Shown here piece by piece: positions 26,708 to 32,011 of a stretch of 32,011 bases of DNA. Under the pieces are notes generated by a model. That model worked only from the letters and a program-made list of their open reading frames with translations. It had not been told where the DNA came from and searched no databases. The stretch is from an uncultured Mycoplasmatota bacterium (lineage in GTDB: Bacteria > Bacillota_I > Bacilli_A > RF39 > UBA660), in the NCBI GenBank assembly GCA_945919295.1, contig CAMEJC010000011.1, positions 1 to 32,011 of the forward strand, written 5' to 3'. The first letter of the stretch is position 1, and each line of letters begins with the position of its first letter. Both the position numbers and the translations under genes were made by a program.

Positions 26708-27237
26708 TTATATTCATTTATGCCATATTTTTCATTTATAATATCAAAGAAGACATATGTATGAGGCGGATTATATGTTAAATAAATGAAACCTAAATAA
26801 ATTATTATTATGATTGGTACTGATATTATATTTAATATTTTAAATTCTTTTTCTTTTAATATATGGTAGCTAATATATTGCTCTAAAATATATACTAATA
26901 TCATTAGAGTAATTGATATGATTAGGTTTTCTTCAATTAACTTATATATAGGTAGGTAGATGACTAAATAAATGGGAATTGATGAAAAAGCAGTAAAGTA
27001 TAGTTGAAAAGAAAAGTTATTATATTTGATGTTATTTTTCTTTAATAATAAATAATCTATAAGTCCATAAAGTAGAGTAGATGTAAATAGTATTTTCATA
27101 TGTTCCCAAATGCTTTCATTTATTGGAAAGAAAAAAGAGAATAAAATATTTGGAAATAATTCATATGCAAAATGTGAAATTATGGAAATGATAAAAATGC
27201 CTATGACTGCGATTAATTTTATTTTTTTAAGATTCAT
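26695..27237 (-). CDS. DUF6512-like multi-TM protein
   Basis: FFFPINESIWEHMKILF and NPPHTYVFFD motifs with several TM segments; SD AGGAGG. Confidence 0.7.
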   Translation of the reverse strand: MNLKKIKLIAVIGIFIISIISHFAYELFPNILFSFFFPINESIWEHMKILFTSTLLYGLIDYLLLKKNNIKYNNFSFQLYFTAFSSIPIYLVIYLPIYKLIEENLIISITLMILVYILEQYISYHILKEKEFKILNIISVPIIIIIYLGFIYLTYNPPHTYVFFDIINEKYGINEYKKIG

Positions 27238-27279
27238 TATTTCCTCCTTTATAAATTATATTAATATTATGGATAGATA

Positions 27280-27308
27280 TTTAAAAAATATTATTTTTAT
27301 GTTACAAT
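27280..27308 (+). promoter_or_regulatory. Predicted promoter of the arylsulfotransferase-like gene
   Basis: TTTAAA (27280-27285), 17-nt spacer ending TGT, TACAAT (27303-27308). Confidence 0.5.
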
Positions 27309-27323
27309 ATTTAGTGTGATAAT

Positions 27324-28571
27324 ATGAAAAAAAGTTATATATTAGTAGGTATATTTATTATTTTTATTGTATTTATATCAATTGTTGGTAGTATTGTTGT
27401 TACTGGTAATAAAAAAATAAAGGAAGAAAAAGATATTCTTGATATTCAGACAAATAAAGAAGTTTATTTTAGCGGATATGGATATTCGATTGATAATCCT
27501 AATATTATTGTCAATCCTTATGGTAATAGTCCTTTAACGGCAATTGTTATGTTTGAGACTAATGATTATAGTAATGTATCAATAAGTGTTAAAAGTAAAG
27601 ATGGTAATAGTGATATTAATTATGAATTTCCAAAGGATAAACATCATTTGATTCCAATATATGGCCTTTATGCTGATTATAATAATACAGTTGTCATTAG
27701 TAGTGAAGGTGTAAATAAAGTTATTAATATTAAAACTGATAAATTACCTGATGATTTTGTTTATGTCGATAGTATGGAAAGTGGTAATTTTAGATTTTAT
27801 AATGGTAATTATCCTTATGCTATTGATTCTAATGATGAAGTTAGATGGTATTTGAATGGTAATTATTATGGTGATATATTAGTTCTTGATAACTCTAATA
27901 TAGTAATTGGTAGTGATAAATATACAGAAGATGGTAATACGATATCTTTTTATGAAATGAATTTTCTAGGAAAAATATATCATGAATATTTGCTTCCTAA
28001 TGGTTATTATGGGGTTAATGCTTTATATAATGATAATATATTGATACTTAGTGACAAACTAATGCTTATTGATCTACAAACAGGAGAACTTATTGAGGAA
28101 TATATTAATAATGATGACTATAATTATATTTGTACTATTGAGGATGATATTATAGTTGGAAAAGATGATTTATATTATAGAGTTACTGATGATGAATTAG
28201 AAGAATATTCTTATAAAAATATTATTAATGAAGCTAATTTTTATAATAATACTGGTAACTATAAATTAATGCCTTCGAATAGATTTGGCAGTTTGAAAGA
28301 AACTCCTATTAGTGATAAAAGAATTTCTTTAATTAAATATAGCAAGGGTGAATTAAAAAATATTAAAATTGAAAAGGATAATAATAGAATTAAGATTATT
28401 AATGATAGCGATAATAAAATTTATATAATTTTAGATAAGTTTTTAGATAAAAGGGTATATGAGGTTGGATACATAAAGTATATAAATACATTTGGTCTTA
28501 AGGGGAAATATACTGTTTATTTTAAGGTTGATGATGATGTATATAAGACCGACTATTATATAGAGGTATAG
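27324..28571 (+). CDS. Membrane-anchored arylsulfotransferase (ASST)-like protein
   Basis: N-terminal TM; NPYGNSPLTAIVMFETNDYSNVSISVKSKDGNSDINYEFPKDKHHLIPIYGLYADYNNTVVI resembles the ASST N-terminal domain, then propeller-like DSNDEVRWYLNGNYYGDILVLDNSNIVIGSD...YEMNFLGKIYHEYLLPNGYY. Confidence 0.6.
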   Translation: MKKSYILVGIFIIFIVFISIVGSIVVTGNKKIKEEKDILDIQTNKEVYFSGYGYSIDNPNIIVNPYGNSPLTAIVMFETNDYSNVSISVKSKDGNSDINYEFPKDKHHLIPIYGLYADYNNTVVISSEGVNKVINIKTDKLPDDFVYVDSMESGNFRFYNGNYPYAIDSNDEVRWYLNGNYYGDILVLDNSNIVIGSDKYTEDGNTISFYEMNFLGKIYHEYLLPNGYYGVNALYNDNILILSDKLMLIDLQTGELIEEYINNDDYNYICTIEDDIIVGKDDLYYRVTDDELEEYSYKNIINEANFYNNTGNYKLMPSNRFGSLKETPISDKRISLIKYSKGELKNIKIEKDNNRIKIINDSDNKIYIILDKFLDKRVYEVGYIKYINTFGLKGKYTVYFKVDDDVYKTDYYIEV

Positions 28572-28572
28572 T

Positions 28573-29772
28573 ATGAATAGAATAATTTTACATGTTGATG
28601 TAAATAATGCTTTTCTTAGTTGGACTGCTGTATGGATGCTTAATAATGGTTATAAAAAGGATATTAGAGAAAGATATGCAATTATTGGTGGAGATGAGAC
28701 TGAACGAAGAGGTATTGTACTTGCCAAGAGTAATCCTTGCAAGAAAAAAGGGGTAATTACTGCTGAACCTATATATTCTGCTAGAAGGAAATGTCCTTAT
28801 TTGGAAGTTTATAAACCTAATTTTGAGATTTATAGATATTTCTCTGATAAAATGTATGAATATTTGTGTACTTACACTGATGTTATTGAAAGATATTCTA
28901 TTGATGAATGCTTTTTAGATTATACCAATAGTGTTAATTTATTTGGTGATCCTGTAAAGATAGCTTATAAGATAAAGGATGATATTTATAATATGTTTGG
29001 ATTTACGGTGAATGTTGGTGTTGGTAATAATAAGTTACTTGCTAAGATGGCATCTGATTTTGAAAAGCCAAATAAGGTACATACTTTGTTTAGTAATGAA
29101 ATTGTAGAAAAAATGCATCCTCTCCCGGTTGAAGATTTATTTATGATAGGAAAGGCTACTAGTAAGAAACTTAGAGAGATGAATATTAATACGATAGGAG
29201 AGCTTGCAATGTTTCCTTTAGAGAATCTTAATAAACGATTTAAATCAATGGGTAAGATGATACATGATTATGCTAATGGTATTGATAATAGTCCTGTTTA
29301 TTATGAGAGAGAAATGGTAAAGAGTATTTCATCTTCTACTGTACTACCTTATAATTATCGTGATATTAATATGATTTATAATGTTATTAGGAAACTATCT
29401 AGTGATATTGGTAAAAAATTAAGAAACAATAAGTTATATGCAGATACTATTGGTATTTGGTTTAAATACAACTATTTTGATAAAATTAGTAGACAAGAAA
29501 AACTTGATGTTAGTATTGCAACTGATGAAGAGATATATAATAATTCTATTAAGATATTTAATGATATTTGGAATCATGATGATGGTATTAGAAGTATTTG
29601 TGTATTTGTTAGTGGTTTGTCAAGTGAGAGAAAGAAGCAGTTATCTATTTTTGATATTGATATTGATGATAACGATTCTTCGGATAAACTTCAGGGGGTT
29701 ATTGATGATATTAAGAATAAATATGGTGATGATATTATTAAATTTGCAAATATAAAGGAGACAAGTAAATGA
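28573..29772 (+). CDS. dinB: Y-family DNA polymerase (Pol IV/UmuC-like)
   Basis: ILHVDVNNAFLSWTAV, YSIDECFLDYT, TVNVGVGNNKLLAKMASDFEKP, LFMIGKATSKKLREMNINTIGELA; C-terminal QLSIFD. Confidence 0.9.
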   Translation: MNRIILHVDVNNAFLSWTAVWMLNNGYKKDIRERYAIIGGDETERRGIVLAKSNPCKKKGVITAEPIYSARRKCPYLEVYKPNFEIYRYFSDKMYEYLCTYTDVIERYSIDECFLDYTNSVNLFGDPVKIAYKIKDDIYNMFGFTVNVGVGNNKLLAKMASDFEKPNKVHTLFSNEIVEKMHPLPVEDLFMIGKATSKKLREMNINTIGELAMFPLENLNKRFKSMGKMIHDYANGIDNSPVYYEREMVKSISSSTVLPYNYRDINMIYNVIRKLSSDIGKKLRNNKLYADTIGIWFKYNYFDKISRQEKLDVSIATDEEIYNNSIKIFNDIWNHDDGIRSICVFVSGLSSERKKQLSIFDIDIDDNDSSDKLQGVIDDIKNKYGDDIIKFANIKETSK

Positions 29773-31931
29773 AAAACGATATTATTGAAGAAATAGCAAA
29801 TGATTTGAATATTAAGATTAGTCAAGTAGATGCTGTGCTTAGATTATTAGAGGAAGGTTGTACGATACCTTTTATTGCTAGATATAGAAAAGAGGCTACT
29901 GGAGCTTTAGATGAAGAAAAAATTAGAAATATTAATGAGGTTTATGAGTATCAGATTAATTTGTTTAAAAGGAAAGATGCTGTTATTAGATTAATAGATG
30001 AGAAAGGTCTTCTTACTGAAGAAATTAAAAATAATATAATGAGGTGTACTAAGTTAGTAGAAGTAGAAGATATTTATAGGCCATATAAGGAAAAAAAGAA
30101 GACTAAGGCTACTGAAGCTATTAAGAATGGTTTAGAACCACTTGCTAAAATTATTATGTCTTTTAAAGATATAGATATTAATAGAATTGCTGAATCTTAT
30201 TTAAATGATAACGTTAGTAGTATTGAAGAAGCTATTCAAGGTGCTAAGTATATTATAGCAGAGTGGATTAGTGACAATGCTAGTTATCGTAAACATATTA
30301 GAAATAATATGATGAAGTGTGGTATTATTCATACTAAAATAAAAAAGTCCGCTACTGATGAAAAAAAGATATATGAAATGTATTATGATTATGAGGAGAG
30401 AGTTAAGTTTATTAAACCTCATAGAGTCCTTGCTATTAACAGAGGAGAGAAAGAGGAAATTCTTTCTGTCAACATATCTGTTGATAATGAATATATTATT
30501 TCTTATTTGGAAAATAAAATTATTAAGAATGAAAATGTTGTTAGTTCTGCTATCGTAAAGGATGCTATTAGAGATAGTTATAAAAGATTAATATTACCTA
30601 GTATTGAAAGAGAAGTTAGATCTGAACTTAAAGATATTTCTGAAGAAGGTGCAATAGATATTTTCGGTAAGAATTTGGAAGCTCTTTTATTAACTCCTCC
30701 GATGAAAGATATTACAGTATTAGGTTTTGATCCTGCTTATCGTACTGGTTGTAAATTAGCGGTAGTTTCTCCTTTATCTAAAGTACTTAATATTTCTGTT
30801 ATTTATCCTCATGAACCAAGAAATCAGTGGGAAGAATCTAAAAATACAATTAAAAAATTATTTAAAAAATATGATATTGATGTAGTGGCTATTGGTAATG
30901 GTACTGCTTCAAGGGAAAGTGAGAAATTAGTTGCGGAAGCTATTTCAGAATATAAGGATAAACAAGTTAAGTATGTTATTGTAAGTGAAGCTGGTGCTAG
31001 TGTGTATTCTGCTAGTGATCTTGCTATTAAGGAATTTCCTGATTTAACAGTGGAAAAAAGAAGTGCTATTAGTATAGCAAGAAGATTACAGGATCCCTTA
31101 TCAGAACTTGTAAAAATTGATAGTAAGAGTATTGGTGTTGGTCAATATCAACATGATGTTAATGAGAAAAAATTGGAAGAGTCACTTGATTTTGTGGTAT
31201 CTAAATGTGTTAATAATGTTGGAGTAAATATTAATACTGCTAGTCCTTCAATACTTAAATATATATCTGGACTTACTAAAAGTATGATTGATAAGATTAT
31301 TAAATATAGAGAAGATAAGGGTAAGATTAGATCTAGAAATGAACTTATAAAGGCGAAGATTCTTACTCCTAAGGCTTATGAGCAGTCTATTGGTTTTATG
31401 AGAGTTATTGATGGTGATAACTTAATGGATGTTACTCCTATTCATCCAGAGAGTTATGAAATTGCAAGTAAATTAATTGAAAAACTAGGTTTTAGTATGG
31501 ATGACATTGGAAAAGATGAGTTATTTAAAAAATTATCCACTATTGATGGAGAGGAGATAGCCATAGAACTTGGTACTGATAAATATACAATTGAAGATAT
31601 TATCAAAGCTTTAGAAAAACCTAATAGAGACTTTAGGGATGATTTTGAAAAACCTTTATTAAAGAGTAATATTTTAAAACTTGAAGATTTAAAAGTAGGT
31701 ATGGAACTTCAAGGTACTGTTAGAAATGTTGTTGATTTTGGTGCTTTTATTGATATAGGATTACATGAAGATGGCCTTGTTCATATTTCTAAAATGACGG
31801 ATAAATATATTAAACATCCAATGGAAGTTGTTTCAGTAGGAGATATTGTTACTTGTTATGTTGATAGTATATCTTTAGATAAAGGTAAGGTATCTCTTAG
31901 TTTAATTAATCCCAATTTAATCAAAAATTAG
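29769..31931 (+). CDS. tex: Tex family RNA-binding protein (YqgF and S1 domains)
   Basis: CTIPFIARYRKEATGALDEEKIR, VLGFDPAYRTGCKLAVV, SIGVGQYQHDVNEKKLEESLDFVVSKCVNNVGVNINTAS, S1 GTVRNVVDFGAFIDIGLHEDGLVHIS. Confidence 0.96.
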   Translation: MKNDIIEEIANDLNIKISQVDAVLRLLEEGCTIPFIARYRKEATGALDEEKIRNINEVYEYQINLFKRKDAVIRLIDEKGLLTEEIKNNIMRCTKLVEVEDIYRPYKEKKKTKATEAIKNGLEPLAKIIMSFKDIDINRIAESYLNDNVSSIEEAIQGAKYIIAEWISDNASYRKHIRNNMMKCGIIHTKIKKSATDEKKIYEMYYDYEERVKFIKPHRVLAINRGEKEEILSVNISVDNEYIISYLENKIIKNENVVSSAIVKDAIRDSYKRLILPSIEREVRSELKDISEEGAIDIFGKNLEALLLTPPMKDITVLGFDPAYRTGCKLAVVSPLSKVLNISVIYPHEPRNQWEESKNTIKKLFKKYDIDVVAIGNGTASRESEKLVAEAISEYKDKQVKYVIVSEAGASVYSASDLAIKEFPDLTVEKRSAISIARRLQDPLSELVKIDSKSIGVGQYQHDVNEKKLEESLDFVVSKCVNNVGVNINTASPSILKYISGLTKSMIDKIIKYREDKGKIRSRNELIKAKILTPKAYEQSIGFMRVIDGDNLMDVTPIHPESYEIASKLIEKLGFSMDDIGKDELFKKLSTIDGEEIAIELGTDKYTIEDIIKALEKPNRDFRDDFEKPLLKSNILKLEDLKVGMELQGTVRNVVDFGAFIDIGLHEDGLVHISKMTDKYIKHPMEVVSVGDIVTCYVDSISLDKGKVSLSLINPNLIKN

Positions 31932-31976
31932 TACAAAATATGAATTTTTTCTTAAAAGCTCAAATGAAAAATTAAA

Positions 31977-32005
31977 TTGACCAAAATGGTAAAATGGTGT
32001 AAAAT
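31977..32005 (+). promoter_or_regulatory. Predicted sigma-A promoter of a gene beyond the window
   Basis: TTGACC (31977-31982), 17 nt, TAAAAT (32000-32005). Confidence 0.55.
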
Positions 32006-32011
32006 ATTCAT

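Noticed and set aside
29438-29755. Alternative-frame 105-aa ORF inside the Y-family polymerase gene
   Set aside because: Overlaps the conserved polymerase C-terminus; Ile/Leu/Met-rich translation without SD.
1-32011. CRISPR arrays, IS/transposon ends, tRNA or rRNA genes, prophage or defence islands
   Set aside because: No regularly spaced repeats, transposase or integrase ORFs, or tRNA-like cloverleafs were visible on reading; the region looks like a stable core chromosome.

Overview
AT-rich, gene-dense segment of a low-GC Firmicutes/Bacilli-type chromosome, probably an uncultured gut lineage (lineage is inference). I support about 32 protein genes, almost all on the + strand and mostly housekeeping: metG (3' part), tatD, a 3D-domain protein, spoIID-spoIIQ-spoIIID-mbl, rpiB, dusB, lysS, a YfcC-like transporter, clpC, DUF951, an AbgT-like transporter, ychF, pepF, prfB, two tandem YitT proteins, ftsE-ftsX, a histidine phosphatase, an arylsulfotransferase-like protein, a Y-family polymerase and tex. 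I see no tRNA, rRNA, CRISPR array or mobile element, and I cannot honestly claim a new defence or mobile system. Most worth a second look: (1) prfB has a textbook RF2 +1 frameshift that the ORF track splits; (2) all three TGA stops lie in ATGA start/stop overlaps; (3) a minus-strand bicistron encodes a duplicated-module surface protein and an NAGPA-type phosphodiester glycosidase; (4) a membrane-anchored arylsulfotransferase-like protein appears to have lost its His-rich motif; (5) the lysS-ctsR-mcsA-mcsB-clpC neighbourhood lacks ctsR/mcsA/mcsB; (6) promoters recur as TTtAcw-N16-18 with an extended TGn-TATAAT -10; (7) many terminator hairpins contain stop codons; (8) a sigma-F-like promoter precedes spoIIQ.
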